Source of the DNA: an uncultured Alphaproteobacteria bacterium
GTDB lineage: Bacteria > Pseudomonadota > Alphaproteobacteria > RF32 > CAG-239
Assembly (NCBI GenBank): GCA_944391685.1
Contig: CALXUM010000001.1
Coordinates: 62,001 to 126,000 of the forward strand
Direction of reading: 5' to 3'
Length of the DNA: 64,000 bases
The notes under the pieces were generated by a model that was not told the origin of the DNA, made no database searches, and saw only the letters and a list, made by a program, of their open reading frames with translations. Positions 19,814 to 29,747 of the stretch are shown in pieces (the first letter of the stretch is position 1; each line of letters opens with the position of its first letter). Position numbers and translations under genes: made by a program.

Positions 19814-20524
19814 GTGAACGATAAAACAAAAAAATTACAACACATTGCCATCATTATGGATGGTAACGGTCGTTGGGCTAAAAAAAGAGGCCTGCCGCGA
19901 TCAGCCGGGCATAAAAAAGGTGCCGAAACCTTAAAAGAGATTGTTCGTGCCGCCGGTGATATGGGAATAAAATACTTGACCTTATATGCTTTTTCTACCG
20001 AAAACTGGCAAAGAGATCCCGAAGAAGTCAAGGGATTGATGGGTCTTTTAAGAGAATATCTTAAATCTGAGCTAAAGGAGATACAGGAAAACGGAGTAAA
20101 AATAATCTTTATTGGTGAACGCAATATGTTGGCTCCTGATATTGTTGAACAAATGTATAAAATAGAAAAAGATACTTCCGGTAACGATAAAATGACTCTT
20201 TGCATAGCCTTGAGCTATGGTTCAAGACAAGAGATAATAACGACAGTTCAAAAAATATCTTTATTAGCCAAAAAAGGGGATATTTCGGTCAATGATATTG
20301 ATATTAAAATGTTTTCGGATATGCTCTATACCAAAGATATGCCTGACCCTGATTTGTTAATAAGGACAAGCGGCGAACAACGTTTGAGTAATTATTTATT
20401 ATGGCAATTGGCTTATAGCGAATTCTTTTTTAGCCCAACATTGTGGCCTGATTTCAGCAAAGAAGAATTATCTACAATAATTGAAAACTTTAACAGCCGG
20501 GAGAGAAGATATGGAAAAAACTAA
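19814..20524 (+). CDS. uppS: Undecaprenyl diphosphate synthase
   Basis: Cis-prenyltransferase that builds the C55 lipid carrier for peptidoglycan and O-polysaccharide. It has 236 residues. The active-site block IIMDGNGRWAKKRGLPRSAG and the C-terminal DLLIRTSGEQRLSN are intact. It starts with GTG. The gene overlaps cdsA by 14 bases. Confidence 0.96.
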   Translation: MNDKTKKLQHIAIIMDGNGRWAKKRGLPRSAGHKKGAETLKEIVRAAGDMGIKYLTLYAFSTENWQRDPEEVKGLMGLLREYLKSELKEIQENGVKIIFIGERNMLAPDIVEQMYKIEKDTSGNDKMTLCIALSYGSRQEIITTVQKISLLAKKGDISVNDIDIKMFSDMLYTKDMPDPDLLIRTSGEQRLSNYLLWQLAYSEFFFSPTLWPDFSKEELSTIIENFNSRERRYGKN

Positions 20525-21299
20525 ACTTATGTCATTGTTCAAAAGAACGCTTTCGGCACTGGTTTTGATTCCACTTATAATCTTCTGTCTTTATGCCGGT
20601 TATCCGTTTATTCAAATTTTTGCCCTGGTTTTTGGTTCTATGTTGGCGTGGGAGTGGTCGCATATGGTTCCAAATTCAAGAGGAGCCTTTTATTCTACTC
20701 TATACACGGTTACTTTGGGGGTTGCTATTCTGACGGGATTTTCTCCAATATTTTGGCTGTTTTTATTTTGTGCGATAATTTTGTCATGGTTCAAGGCGTC
20801 TAAAGAATATCGTCGTAATTTATTGGTTTTAGGTGTCCCTTATATTTCAATAGGGATAGGTTCAATTGTTTGGTTGTATGAACTTGTTGGATTTTTTGTA
20901 ACATTTTGGTTCTTTTTAATTGTTTGGGCTATGGATACCGGAGGCTATGTCTTTGGTTGCACCATAAAGGGGCCCAAGCTTGCACCTAAAGTAAGTCCAA
21001 ACAAAACTTGGGCAGGTTTAATCGGAGGCGTGGCTTTAGCAGTAGGAGCAACTGCAGTATTTATTTATTTTGTAGGTGCATCAAATCATTTGTTGTATTA
21101 TGGCATGATAGCTGCAGTTGTGGCGATCATTTCTCAAATAGGAGATTTGGTTGAGTCATATATAAAACGCAGTTTAAATATAAAAGATTCAAGTAACTTA
21201 ATTCCAGGACACGGAGGTGTTTTTGATCGTGTTGACGGTTTAATTTTTGCGGCACCTTTTGTTTTTGTACTTTTTGCTTATGTTTTGTTTTTGATATAA
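20511..21299 (+). CDS. cdsA: Phosphatidate cytidylyltransferase
   Basis: Membrane enzyme that makes CDP-diacylglycerol from phosphatidate and CTP. It has 262 residues and about eight hydrophobic segments. The family signature shows as SPNKTWAGLIGG followed by HGGVFDRVDGLIFAAP. I take the ATG at 20511 (GGGAGAG ten bases upstream) over a TTG at 20481. The gene overlaps the end of uppS. In most alphaproteobacteria dxr follows; here rseP follows at once. Confidence 0.94.
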   Translation: MEKTKLMSLFKRTLSALVLIPLIIFCLYAGYPFIQIFALVFGSMLAWEWSHMVPNSRGAFYSTLYTVTLGVAILTGFSPIFWLFLFCAIILSWFKASKEYRRNLLVLGVPYISIGIGSIVWLYELVGFFVTFWFFLIVWAMDTGGYVFGCTIKGPKLAPKVSPNKTWAGLIGGVALAVGATAVFIYFVGASNHLLYYGMIAAVVAIISQIGDLVESYIKRSLNIKDSSNLIPGHGGVFDRVDGLIFAAPFVFVLFAYVLFLI

Positions 21300-21311
21300 G
21301 AAGGTTTGATT

Positions 21312-22442
21312 ATGGATTGGTTAATTAATACAATATATTATGTTGTTCCGTTTATTGTTTTATTAGGTATTTTAGTATTTGTACATGAGCTTGGTCATTA
21401 TCTTATGGCTAAGCTTACTGGTGTAAAAGTTGCCGAATTTTCAATAGGCTTTGGCAAAAAACTTTGGGGCTTTACTGATCGTTCGGGAACGGAGTGGAAA
21501 GTCTCTGCAGTTCCTTTGGGTGGGTATTGCAAATTTTTAGGAGATGATGATGCCGCCAGTTCATCTTCCTCTGATGAAAATTTATCGGAAGAAGACAAAA
21601 AATATGCTTTTAATAACCAAAATCCATTTAAAAAATTGGCTATAGTTATAGCAGGTCCGTTAGGTAATTATATCTTTGCTATTTTAGTTTTTGCTGCAGT
21701 ATTTTTCTTCGTCGGTAAGATGGATTTTCCTCCCGTTGTAGGTGAGGTTATTCCCGGAGGGGCAGCTGAGCAGGGAGGAGTTCTGCAAGGAGACAGAATT
21801 TTAAGTATTAATGGTAGAAAAATAAACAGTTTTGCCGAAATCAAACAAGAAGTTGATATGAACACGGCAGAAAAAATAAAACTTGAAATTCAACGTGGAG
21901 ATAAAATTTTAAATTTAAGCTTCCCACTTAAGACGATTCCATTAAATATTGAGGCAAACCAGTCTTCCGAAATGCGTCCTATGCTCGGAGTTCGGTCTGT
22001 TTGTGTTGTTGATGTTGAGCCTCAAGATACATCATTATTAGAAGCTTTTTCTGAAGCTGCAGCCGAGACATGGAGAATTACGGTCGTCACTTTGCGTGGT
22101 GTGGGCCAAATGATAAGTGGTCATCGTAATGCAGATGAGGTTGGAGGAATTATTCGTATTGCTGAAATGTCTGGAGATATCAGCAAACAAAGTGGCTTGC
22201 TTGATTTTATGGTCTTTATGGCCTTGCTTTCAATTAATTTGGGATTGATAAATTTATTTCCCATACCATTACTTGACGGCGGACACGTGGTGATTTATGT
22301 TATCGAAATAATTACTCGTAAAGAAATTAATGAGAAAGTTAAGGAGTATATTTTCCGTTTTGGACTTTTTGTGCTGATAGCATTAATGCTGTTTGCTACA
22401 TATAATGATTTTGCACGTTTATTTAACAGATGGTTTTCGTAA
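21312..22442 (+). CDS. rseP: RIP zinc metalloprotease RseP
   Basis: Intramembrane site-2 protease (called MmpA in Caulobacter) that cleaves transmembrane regulators. It has 376 residues from the ATG at 21312; a TTG two codons earlier is possible. The zinc site HELGH is at residues 25-29 in the first membrane helix, one PDZ domain lies near residues 130-210 (GGAAEQGGVLQGDRILSING), and the third ligand motif NLFPIPLLDGGH is near residue 315. An acidic Ser-rich insert (residues about 80-95) follows the first domain. Its end overlaps the upstream extension of the bamA frame. Confidence 0.95.
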   Translation: MDWLINTIYYVVPFIVLLGILVFVHELGHYLMAKLTGVKVAEFSIGFGKKLWGFTDRSGTEWKVSAVPLGGYCKFLGDDDAASSSSSDENLSEEDKKYAFNNQNPFKKLAIVIAGPLGNYIFAILVFAAVFFFVGKMDFPPVVGEVIPGGAAEQGGVLQGDRILSINGRKINSFAEIKQEVDMNTAEKIKLEIQRGDKILNLSFPLKTIPLNIEANQSSEMRPMLGVRSVCVVDVEPQDTSLLEAFSEAAAETWRITVVTLRGVGQMISGHRNADEVGGIIRIAEMSGDISKQSGLLDFMVFMALLSINLGLINLFPIPLLDGGHVVIYVIEIITRKEINEKVKEYIFRFGLFVLIALMLFATYNDFARLFNRWFS

Positions 22443-22462
22443 AACTAAAAGGTTTTTTAAAG

Positions 22463-24727
22463 ATGATGAAAGAACTCAAAATAGGGACTATGGCTGCAGC
22501 ACTAATGATTGCTTTTGAGGCTAAGGCCGCAACGGTTTATGTTAGAGATATTGAGGTAGAAGGTTTGCAGCGAGTTGAACCAGAAACGGTTATCTCCTAT
22601 GTTGATGTTAAAAAAAATGCCCTAACTGATGATTCAAAGTTAGATGCATCTCTTAAGCAGCTTTATTCAACCGGCTTGTTTAATGATGTTTCCATGAATG
22701 TTACTCAAGATGGGTTGCTCGTTATTAAAGTTGTTGAAAATCCGATTATCAATAAGGTATTGTTTGATGGTAATGATAAAGTTGATGACGATATGCTAAA
22801 AGGGGAAGTCAGACTTGCTCCTCGTTCCACATATTCACGTTCAAAAGTGCAAGAAGATGTCCAGCGTATTTTAGATGTTTACAAGCGTACCGGACGTTAT
22901 GCAGTTGTTGTTGAACCTCAGATCATTGAGCGAGATCAAAATCGTGTTGATTTAATTTTCAAAATAGATGAAGGACCTTTAGCCGCCATTGATAAGATTA
23001 ATTTTATGGGCAACACTCACTACTCTCATGATGACTTACAAGAAGTTATAATGAGTAAGGAAACCAGATGGTATCGGATTTTCTCTTCTTCTGAAAATTA
23101 TGATTCTGAAAAAACTAATTATGATAAAGAATTATTGCGTCGTTTTTATCTAAAACGCGGTTATGCTGATTTTAGAGTAGTTTCGGCAATTGCGGAACTC
23201 AGCCCTGATAAAAAGTCATTTGTATTAACTTTTGTTTTGGAAGAGGGCAAACGCTATAAGGTTCGCAATTTGGAAGTTATTTCAGACATAAAAGAAGTAA
23301 ATCCAGAAGAATTTAAAGAGTATATTGAACTCAAAAGTGGTGATTGGTATAACAATGAAAAAATAGAGAAGACAGTTACTGCTTTAACCGATGAGTTAGG
23401 TAAAAAGGGATTCGCTTTTGTAGACGTTGAACCTGAACTAAAAAAGGATACCGCAACCGGTGATATAGATATAACATTCCACATTCGTGAAGGTGAAAGA
23501 ATATTTGTTGATCGTATTAACATTTCAGGTAACAGCCGTACTCATGATAAAGTAATTCGTCGAGAGTTTCGTATTGACGAGGGTGATGCGTTCAATGTTT
23601 CAAAAATAAAAGACTCTCGTCGTAATGTTGAAAACTTGGATTATTTTAGCAAGGTTGATATTCAAACCGTTCCCAAAGATGACAACAAGGCAGATATTGA
23701 TGTCGTTGTTGAAGAAAAATCAACCGGTTATTTCAATGTCGGTGTTGGTTATTCAACAGTTAACGGTGCTTTGGTTCGTGCCGGCGTAACCGAAAATAAC
23801 TTCCGTGGCGTAGGACAACGTTTAGGTGTTGATGTCGGAGTTTCAGAGAGGACACAAGAATATAACTTGAGCTTTACCGAACCATATTTTATGAATCGCC
23901 GGTTAAGAGCTGGTTTTGATATCTTCCGCAACGAACAGGATTACCAAGATGAAAGTTCATACGATAGTTCTACCACTGGTGGAAGGTTGCGTACCGGTTG
24001 GAACTATACCGATGATTTATCACAACAGCTTCGCTATACTTTAAGAGAAGATGAAATCAGCAATGTTGATTCCGATGCTTCAAAATATATTAAAGAAGAA
24101 GAGGGAACATATAGCGATTCATCAATCGGTCAAACCATCGTTTATAACAAACTTGACAGTGCTATCAATCCCAGAGAAGGATATTATCTGTCATTTGGTA
24201 ACGATGTTGCCGGTCTTGGAGGAGATGAAAAATACTTAAAATTTGATGCCAAGGCATATCAGTACTACACCTTCTCAGATTACTATACATTTAAGCTCTT
24301 TGCCAATGCCGGCTACATTACCGGTTATGGCGGTGAAGATGTCCGCTTGTCCAATCGTTATTATTTAGGCGGCTCAACATTGCGAGGTTTTGATATTGCA
24401 GGTATTGGTGCTCGTGATAAATATACCGGCGACGCTCTTGGTGGTAACTGGATGGTATATACCGGTGGTGAATTTATGTTCCCGATTGGTCTAGACGAGC
24501 TGGGCATCAGAGGACGTACTTTTGTTGACATGGGAATGTTAGGTAAGCCGGATAACATTAATACTGCAGATGTTGATTATTCATCATCACCCAGAGTTTC
24601 AGCCGGTTTTGGCTTCCAATGGTTGTCACCGATGGGTCAAATCGATATTGACTTTGGTTTCCCGATTGTTAAAGAAGATTATGATGAGACTCAAGTCTTC
24701 CGTCTTAACTTTGGTACACGTTTATAA
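22463..24727 (+). CDS. bamA: Outer membrane protein assembly factor BamA
   Basis: Central Omp85 component of the BAM complex that inserts beta-barrel proteins into the outer membrane. The precursor is about 754 residues, with a signal peptide ending FEAKA, five POTRA domains in roughly residues 20-415, and a 16-strand barrel containing the lid-lock motif STLRGFDIAG. I choose the ATG at 22463 because AAAAGG is ten bases upstream and the signal peptide then fits; an earlier ATG at 22430 overlaps rseP. It lies between rseP and lpxD, as is usual. Confidence 0.95.
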   Translation: MMKELKIGTMAAALMIAFEAKAATVYVRDIEVEGLQRVEPETVISYVDVKKNALTDDSKLDASLKQLYSTGLFNDVSMNVTQDGLLVIKVVENPIINKVLFDGNDKVDDDMLKGEVRLAPRSTYSRSKVQEDVQRILDVYKRTGRYAVVVEPQIIERDQNRVDLIFKIDEGPLAAIDKINFMGNTHYSHDDLQEVIMSKETRWYRIFSSSENYDSEKTNYDKELLRRFYLKRGYADFRVVSAIAELSPDKKSFVLTFVLEEGKRYKVRNLEVISDIKEVNPEEFKEYIELKSGDWYNNEKIEKTVTALTDELGKKGFAFVDVEPELKKDTATGDIDITFHIREGERIFVDRINISGNSRTHDKVIRREFRIDEGDAFNVSKIKDSRRNVENLDYFSKVDIQTVPKDDNKADIDVVVEEKSTGYFNVGVGYSTVNGALVRAGVTENNFRGVGQRLGVDVGVSERTQEYNLSFTEPYFMNRRLRAGFDIFRNEQDYQDESSYDSSTTGGRLRTGWNYTDDLSQQLRYTLREDEISNVDSDASKYIKEEEGTYSDSSIGQTIVYNKLDSAINPREGYYLSFGNDVAGLGGDEKYLKFDAKAYQYYTFSDYYTFKLFANAGYITGYGGEDVRLSNRYYLGGSTLRGFDIAGIGARDKYTGDALGGNWMVYTGGEFMFPIGLDELGIRGRTFVDMGMLGKPDNINTADVDYSSSPRVSAGFGFQWLSPMGQIDIDFGFPIVKEDYDETQVFRLNFGTRL

Positions 24728-24742
24728 GTTTAGGAGAAATAT

Positions 24743-25756
24743 ATGGCAGACAAAAGATTTTTTATCAACAACGGGCCATTCAGCTTAGAAAAAATAGCTG
24801 AGATTTGTGAGGCTGAACTTAAAGATATTACAGCAAAAGAGGTTATGATAAAAGAGCTTGCCACCATAGGCAGTGCCAAAGAAGGAGATATTTGTTTTTT
24901 TTATGATAAAAAGCAAAAAGCGAAAGCTGCAGAAATAAAATCCAGTGCTGTTGTAACAACCGAGGAATTGGCTCCATTAATTCCCTCTGGAGTTGTGGTC
25001 TTGGTTTGTGCCAATCCGCATTTAGGTTTTGTAAAATTAAATTATGCTATGTATTCAGAGCCAAAGCCCGAGGCAGGTGTTAGTCCGTCGGCAAAAATTT
25101 CTTCATCAGCACAGATAGGTGAAGGATGTTATATTGGTGATAATGTTGTCATTGAAGATAATGTTAAAATCGGCAGCAATTGTGTTATTGAAGCCAATGC
25201 CGTAATCTCACGTGGCTGTGAAATTGGTAACAACTGCCGCATTGGTGTCGGAGCTCATGTTTCGCATTGCCTTATGGGGAATGATTGTTTTATTTATGGA
25301 GGTGCCCGTATAGGTTGGGATGGCTTTGGTTTTATGCTAATAAATGGGCAACACAAACGCATTCCTCAATTAGGCAGAGTAATAATTGGCAATGACGTTG
25401 AGATTGGCGCCAATGCCTGTGTTGATCGCGGAGCATTGGATGATACTGTAATCGGCGATGGTTGCCGCATAGATGATTTAGTAATGGTAGCGCATAACGT
25501 CAAACTGGGACGCGGCTGTATTTTGGTTTCACAAACCGGTATCGCCGGCAGTTGCACTTTTGGCGACTATGTTGTCTGCGGTGGCCAAACAGGCTTTGCT
25601 GATCACTTAAATATCGGTAGTGGAGCTCAGGTTGGCGCTCAATCAGGCATTATGCGTGATATTGAACCTGGAGCAGTGGTAATGGGTTCACCGGCCGTGC
25701 CCATCAAAGACTTTATGCGTCAGGTTTCATACCTTCAAAAGGCCGTCAAAAAATAA
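24743..25756 (+). CDS. lpxD: UDP-3-O-acylglucosamine N-acyltransferase
   Basis: Third acyl-transfer step of lipid A synthesis. It has 337 residues. An N-terminal uridine-binding domain (about residues 1-100) is followed by a long left-handed beta-helix of hexapeptide repeats, and the catalytic His lies in [10 protein letters not shown]. The C-terminal helix is present. TAGGAGAAATAT precedes the ATG. Next gene fabZ is 17 bases on. Confidence 0.96.
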   Translation: MADKRFFINNGPFSLEKIAEICEAELKDITAKEVMIKELATIGSAKEGDICFFYDKKQKAKAAEIKSSAVVTTEELAPLIPSGVVVLVCANPHLGFVKLNYAMYSEPKPEAGVSPSAKISSSAQIGEGCYIGDNVVIEDNVKIGSNCVIEANAVISRGCEIGNNCRIGVGAHVSHCLMGNDCFIYGGARIGWDGFGFMLINGQHKRIPQLGRVIIGNDVEIGANACVDRGALDDTVIGDGCRIDDLVMVAHNVKLGRGCILVSQTGIAGSCTFGDYVVCGGQTGFADHLNIGSGAQVGAQSGIMRDIEPGAVVMGSPAVPIKDFMRQVSYLQKAVKK

Positions 25757-25773
25757 AAAAGGAAAACTAACAA

Positions 25774-26223
25774 ATGTCAGAAAACAAGATTTATAATATT
25801 GAAGATATCATGGACATGCTTCCGCATCGCTATCCGTTTTTGTTGGTAGATCGTTTGGAAGTTGAAGTTCCGGGTGAAAAAGGTGTAGGCTTGAAAAACG
25901 TTACCATGAACGAGGAGTTCTTTCAAGGACACTTCCCCGGCAATCCGGTAATGCCCGGCGTTTTGCAAATTGAGGCCATGGCTCAAACAGCAGGTGCATT
26001 GGTTATATCGTCTTTTGAAAACTACAAAGACAGCAAAAAGAGCGTTTTGTTTATGTCAATAGACGGTGTCAAATTCAGAAAGCCGGTCAAACCTGGGGAT
26101 CAACTCAAAATGCATGTTGAAAAAGTACATGCTCGTCGCAATGTTTTCGTCTTTAAAGGACAGAGCAAAGTAAACGACCAAGTAGTGAGCGAAGCCGAGT
26201 TTACGGCCATGATCTTGGATTAA
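25774..26223 (+). CDS. fabZ: 3-hydroxyacyl-ACP dehydratase FabZ
   Basis: Dehydrates 3-hydroxyacyl-ACP in fatty acid elongation, competing with lipid A for hydroxyacyl-ACP. It has 149 residues, hot-dog fold. The His of LPHRYPFLLVDR and the Glu of GHFPGNPVMPGVLQIEAMAQ are the catalytic pair. It is followed by a terminator, so lpxA starts a new unit. Confidence 0.96.
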   Translation: MSENKIYNIEDIMDMLPHRYPFLLVDRLEVEVPGEKGVGLKNVTMNEEFFQGHFPGNPVMPGVLQIEAMAQTAGALVISSFENYKDSKKSVLFMSIDGVKFRKPVKPGDQLKMHVEKVHARRNVFVFKGQSKVNDQVVSEAEFTAMILD

Positions 26224-26226
26224 TAA

Positions 26227-26256
26227 AAATCCCCGCCTTGGGCGGGGTTTTTTATT
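26227..26256 (+). terminator. Terminator after fabZ
   Basis: CCCCGCC (26231-26237), loop TTG, GGCGGGG (26241-26247), then T6. It splits the pyrH-fabZ unit from lpxA. The following 120 bases before lpxA should hold a promoter, but I see no convincing one. Confidence 0.85.
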
Positions 26257-26376
26257 GCCTAAAATTTATTTTTCAGTTGTTACAGAGGCGAAACATTATG
26301 TGTTTTTACAAAATCAGAAAAGTGGCTTAATTTTATATTCAGCAAAAATTTTTAACTTTTTATAGGAACTAAATTT

Positions 26377-27174
26377 ATGAGTAAAATTCATCCTACAGCC
26401 GTAATTGAAGACGGTGCACAAATTGCCTCCACGGCAGAAATAGGTCCTCTGTGTTGGATAAGTTCTCGTGCCAAAATCGGCGAGAATGTCAAGTTGTTGG
26501 GTCGTGTTACCATAATGGGCGACACCACCATTGGTGAGGGTACAATTGTCTTTCCCGGAGCCGTTTTAGGTGCAGGTCCGCAAGATCATGGCAATGAGTT
26601 TCAGGAACAAGCCAAATTGATTATCGGCAAAAACAACATTATTCGTGAAAATGTTACCATGCATGCCGGTACGCCCAAAGAACATTTCACCACCACGGTT
26701 GGTGATGGCGGCATGTTTATGATTAATTCACATGTTGCTCATGATTGCGTTGTCGGTAACAATGTTATTATGACCAATAATGCGGTAATTGCCGGTCATG
26801 TTCGCTTAGGCGATGGAGTTATTTTGGGTGGCAACTCTGCTGTGCATCAGTTCTGCCGCATCGGCCGTAAAGCCATGATTGGCGGTATGTCAGGTGTTGC
26901 ACGCGATGTTATTCCTTTTGGTATGGTTACTGGTGATCGCGGTAAGCTTCGCGGTTTGAATGTCATCGGGTTAAAGAGAAGCGGCATGGATGAACATACC
27001 GTCAAATCAATCACTCGTGCATTCATGTTTATTTTCAAAGGCAAAGATGGTACTTTTGAGGAACGTGTTGAACAAGCCAAAGAAAAATTTAAAGATAATG
27101 AAATGGTAATGGAACAAGTTAAATTTATCGAAGAGGCTTTAACAAGCCGTCGCAATATTTTGACTGCGGAATAA
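26377..27174 (+). CDS. lpxA: UDP-N-acetylglucosamine acyltransferase
   Basis: First step of lipid A synthesis, transfer of a 3-hydroxyacyl chain to UDP-GlcNAc. It has 265 residues. A left-handed beta-helix of hexapeptide repeats carries the catalytic His in NSHVAHDCVVGNN, followed by GGNSAVHQFCRIG and a C-terminal helical domain. The ATG follows a TATAGGAAC ribosome site. It is separated from lpxI by a terminator-like hairpin. Confidence 0.96.
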   Translation: MSKIHPTAVIEDGAQIASTAEIGPLCWISSRAKIGENVKLLGRVTIMGDTTIGEGTIVFPGAVLGAGPQDHGNEFQEQAKLIIGKNNIIRENVTMHAGTPKEHFTTTVGDGGMFMINSHVAHDCVVGNNVIMTNNAVIAGHVRLGDGVILGGNSAVHQFCRIGRKAMIGGMSGVARDVIPFGMVTGDRGKLRGLNVIGLKRSGMDEHTVKSITRAFMFIFKGKDGTFEERVEQAKEKFKDNEMVMEQVKFIEEALTSRRNILTAE

Positions 27175-27191
27175 AATTTTATTTTATCTTA

Positions 27192-27235
27192 CGGGAGCTG
27201 GAAAGTTATACTTGCCAACTCCCGGATTTTTTTTT
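27192..27235 (+). terminator. Terminator between lpxA and lpxI
   Basis: CGGGAG with TGG pairs with CCA and CTCCCG across 27192-27225, followed by nine T. Confidence 0.7.
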
Positions 27236-27269
27236 ATAAATAAAACAGCATTAACATAAGAAATAAAAT

Positions 27270-28118
27270 ATGACATCATCTGATCGAAAATTAGGAATTA
27301 TTGCCGGCGGCGGGAGCATCCCTGCAATGTTAATAAAACATTGTCAAGAGACCGGGCGGGAATTTTTTGTTTTGGCGATAGAAGGCAATGCCGATAAAAG
27401 CTTTTTTAATAAAGATATTCCTCATCAATGGATAAGAATAGGTCAAGCAGGCACCGGTTTCAAACGTTTTGCTGATGAAAAAGTGCAAGACGTCATTATG
27501 ATCGGCACCATTAAACGCCCTGGTTTTTTTGATTTAGTGCCTGATTTACGCACAGCAGCTTTTTTTGCTAAAATTGGAGCAAAAGCTTTAGGAGATGACG
27601 GAATTTTACGTGCGGTAGTCAAAGAAATTGAATCAGAAGGAATGATTGTCCGCGGTATTCACGAGGTTATGCAAGATTTGTTGGTTAAACCGGGAATTTT
27701 GGGCAAGCACAAGCCTGATAAACAAGCTCTTGCTGATATTCATCGCGGTATTGAAGTTGCCACTGAGCTTGGTCGCTTAGATGTTGGACAGGCAGTTGTA
27801 GTTCAACAAGGTTTGGTATTAGGTGTTGAAGGCATAGAAGGAACCGATGAGCTTATTCGTCGCTGTGGAGAATACAAACGCAAAGGAGCAGGAGGTGTTT
27901 TGGTAAAGCTACGCAAACCACAACAAGATATGCGAATAGATTTACCCACCATTGGTCCACGCTCGGTTGAAAGAGCCAAAGCAAGCGGACTTCGCGGTAT
28001 TGTGATTCATGCCGGTAATGGTTTGATAGTTGATGAAGCCGACATGATAAAATTGGCTGATAAATATGGAATATTTGTAATGGGAGTAAACCCCTGTGAG
28101 TACCTCGAACAAGCTTAA
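27270..28118 (+). CDS. lpxI: UDP-2,3-diacylglucosamine pyrophosphatase LpxI
   Basis: Hydrolyses UDP-2,3-diacylglucosamine to lipid X; the alphaproteobacterial alternative to LpxH. It has 282 residues (DUF1009). The N-terminal LGIIAGGGSIPAML and the C-terminal block with VLVKLRKPQQDMRIDLPTIG and GLIVDEADMIKLAD match the family. Its stop overlaps the lpxB start region by 23 bases, indicating coupled translation. Confidence 0.94.
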   Translation: MTSSDRKLGIIAGGGSIPAMLIKHCQETGREFFVLAIEGNADKSFFNKDIPHQWIRIGQAGTGFKRFADEKVQDVIMIGTIKRPGFFDLVPDLRTAAFFAKIGAKALGDDGILRAVVKEIESEGMIVRGIHEVMQDLLVKPGILGKHKPDKQALADIHRGIEVATELGRLDVGQAVVVQQGLVLGVEGIEGTDELIRRCGEYKRKGAGGVLVKLRKPQQDMRIDLPTIGPRSVERAKASGLRGIVIHAGNGLIVDEADMIKLADKYGIFVMGVNPCEYLEQA

Positions 28119-29268
28119 AATATATCTTATCGCCGGCGAACCGTCTGGAGATTTGTTAGGTTCTCGTTTGATGCGAGCATTAGTCAAAAAAACAGATGGT
28201 AATGTAGAGTTTTACGGCACCGGTGGTGATACCATGGAAGCCGAAGGTCTGAAATCTTTGTTTGATATTTCTGATTTGGCCGTTATGGGGTTAATAGAAG
28301 TTATCCCAAGTATTCCAAAAGTTTTACGTCATATCAAATCAACCGTTGCTGATATTTTACAAATCAAACCGGATATTGTAATAACCATTGACAGCTGGAG
28401 TTTTTCTTGTCGGGTTCATAAAGCTTTACGCAAACTAAAAACCGGTATTCCACAACTTCATTATGTTGCTCCGCAGGTTTGGGCCTGGAAGAAAAAGCGT
28501 GCCCGCACTATGTATAAATATATAGATGGTTTAATGACGCTTTTGCCGCAAGAACCAAAATATTTTACACCCTATCATCTGGAGACCACTTTTGTCGGAC
28601 ATCCTGTAATCGAGAGTGAAGTATTACACGCTGACGGCGATGAATTTCGCCGCAAATATAATATTCCGGCTAATAAGAAAATCATCAGCATTTTACCGGG
28701 TTCTCGCCACAATGAAGTCAAAATGTTGATGTCGGTATTTTTAGATAGTGCCAAAATTTTGCTCGAAAAAGATCCTAATTTTTACTTTGTTATCCCAACG
28801 GTAAAAACCGTATCCAAACAAGTTAAAGCAATAGCTGCTGCCAGTGGCTTGCCTCTTCAGGTGGTTGAAACTCAAGAAGATAGGTATAATGCTTTTCGTG
28901 CTTCAAGTGCCGCCATTGCTGCCTCGGGAACGGTTGCTTTAGAATTGGCAATTTGCCACATACCTCATATTATTGCTTATAAAGTTTCCAAGTTAACGGC
29001 GTTTATTGCTGCTCGGATTATGAAAATTCAATTTGTTAATCTTTCTAACATAATGTTGGGTAGAGAGATTGTTCCGGAGTTGCTGCAACAACGCTGCGTC
29101 AGCGGAAATATTGCTCAATATATTCTTGAACTATTAAAACATGGTGATTTATACCAAAAACAAATGGATGGTTTTGCCAAGGTAAAAGAGATTTTGAGCA
29201 ACGGCGAACAAACCCCCAGTGAAAATGCCGCTGATGTTGTTTTAAATATGATAAAAAACAAACATTAG
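28096..29268 (+). CDS. lpxB: Lipid-A-disaccharide synthase
   Basis: GT19 glycosyltransferase that joins UDP-diacylglucosamine and lipid X. It has 390 residues. Conserved AGEPSGDLLGSRLM at the N-terminus, YVAPQVWAWKKKRA in the middle and LPGSRHNEV are visible. It starts with GTG inside lpxI. It ends the lipid A gene group. Confidence 0.95.
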   Translation: MSTSNKLKIYLIAGEPSGDLLGSRLMRALVKKTDGNVEFYGTGGDTMEAEGLKSLFDISDLAVMGLIEVIPSIPKVLRHIKSTVADILQIKPDIVITIDSWSFSCRVHKALRKLKTGIPQLHYVAPQVWAWKKKRARTMYKYIDGLMTLLPQEPKYFTPYHLETTFVGHPVIESEVLHADGDEFRRKYNIPANKKIISILPGSRHNEVKMLMSVFLDSAKILLEKDPNFYFVIPTVKTVSKQVKAIAAASGLPLQVVETQEDRYNAFRASSAAIAASGTVALELAICHIPHIIAYKVSKLTAFIAARIMKIQFVNLSNIMLGREIVPELLQQRCVSGNIAQYILELLKHGDLYQKQMDGFAKVKEILSNGEQTPSENAADVVLNMIKNKH

Positions 29269-29297
29269 TTTTTCCATAAAATTTGTCTATTTTAATG

Positions 29298-29330
29298 CTT
29301 GCAAAACAAATTGTTTTGTGGTAACTTTGC
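29298..29330 (+). promoter_or_regulatory. Bacteroidetes-like promoter
   Basis: TAACTTTGC at 29322-29330 matches the Bacteroidetes -7 consensus TAnnTTTG, with a CTTGC about 19 bases upstream as a possible -33 box (consensus TTTG). It lies at the start of a foreign-looking two-gene stretch. Known from the Bacteroides consensus; use in this host is inference. Confidence 0.35.
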
Positions 29331-29407
29331 AGTATTCTGAAAAATTATTTTGCGATTATTGTTAAACTTTTAAATTTTATAGCTATGAGAAAGTCATTCA
29401 AAAAACA

Positions 29408-29689
29408 GTGCTTCTGTGCCATCTGGGAGATGTTTGTAACTTTGATGTTCCCAAGTGGGCAGAAAGAATTGAGATCAACGGTGTAGCTGATCGTCCCGAT
29501 GAGGCTGAGGAGGGTGATATCACCCTTGCGACAACCTTAAAGGAAGTCGGTGATGTATACCTCTCCATGGCAGCAGCCTGTTTATCTCAAAAACATTTTC
29601 TTTCCTCATTGCCTCAAAACAAAGAGATTGTCTCAATTCCGGTTGATAATCCGCATGAGGTAATCAAAAAAATTGAGGAAAGCTTCTGA
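29408..29689 (+). CDS. Short protein resembling a Mur ligase N-terminal domain
   Basis: 93 residues from a GTG start; the frame stays open upstream, so the start is uncertain. The stretch INGVADRPDEAEEGDITLAT resembles the substrate-binding N-terminal domain of Mur ligases (pattern D/S-R-x-V-x-x-G-D-x-F-x-A), and there is no ATP-binding or catalytic domain. It could be a remnant or a stand-alone small protein. The preceding Bacteroidetes-like promoter suggests transfer from that phylum. Confidence 0.4.
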   Translation: MLLCHLGDVCNFDVPKWAERIEINGVADRPDEAEEGDITLATTLKEVGDVYLSMAAACLSQKHFLSSLPQNKEIVSIPVDNPHEVIKKIEESF

Positions 29690-29697
29690 AAACCTAA

Positions 29698-29731
29698 TCT
29701 GCCGCATGCTTAGTTAAAAACTTGCGGCAGA
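29698..29731 (+). terminator. Hairpin between the two cassette genes
   Basis: TCTGCCGCA (29698-29706) pairs with TGCGGCAGA (29723-29731). The T tract after it is weak, so it may be a terminator or a processing hairpin. Confidence 0.5.
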
Positions 29732-29747
29732 TTTAAAAACTGTATTT

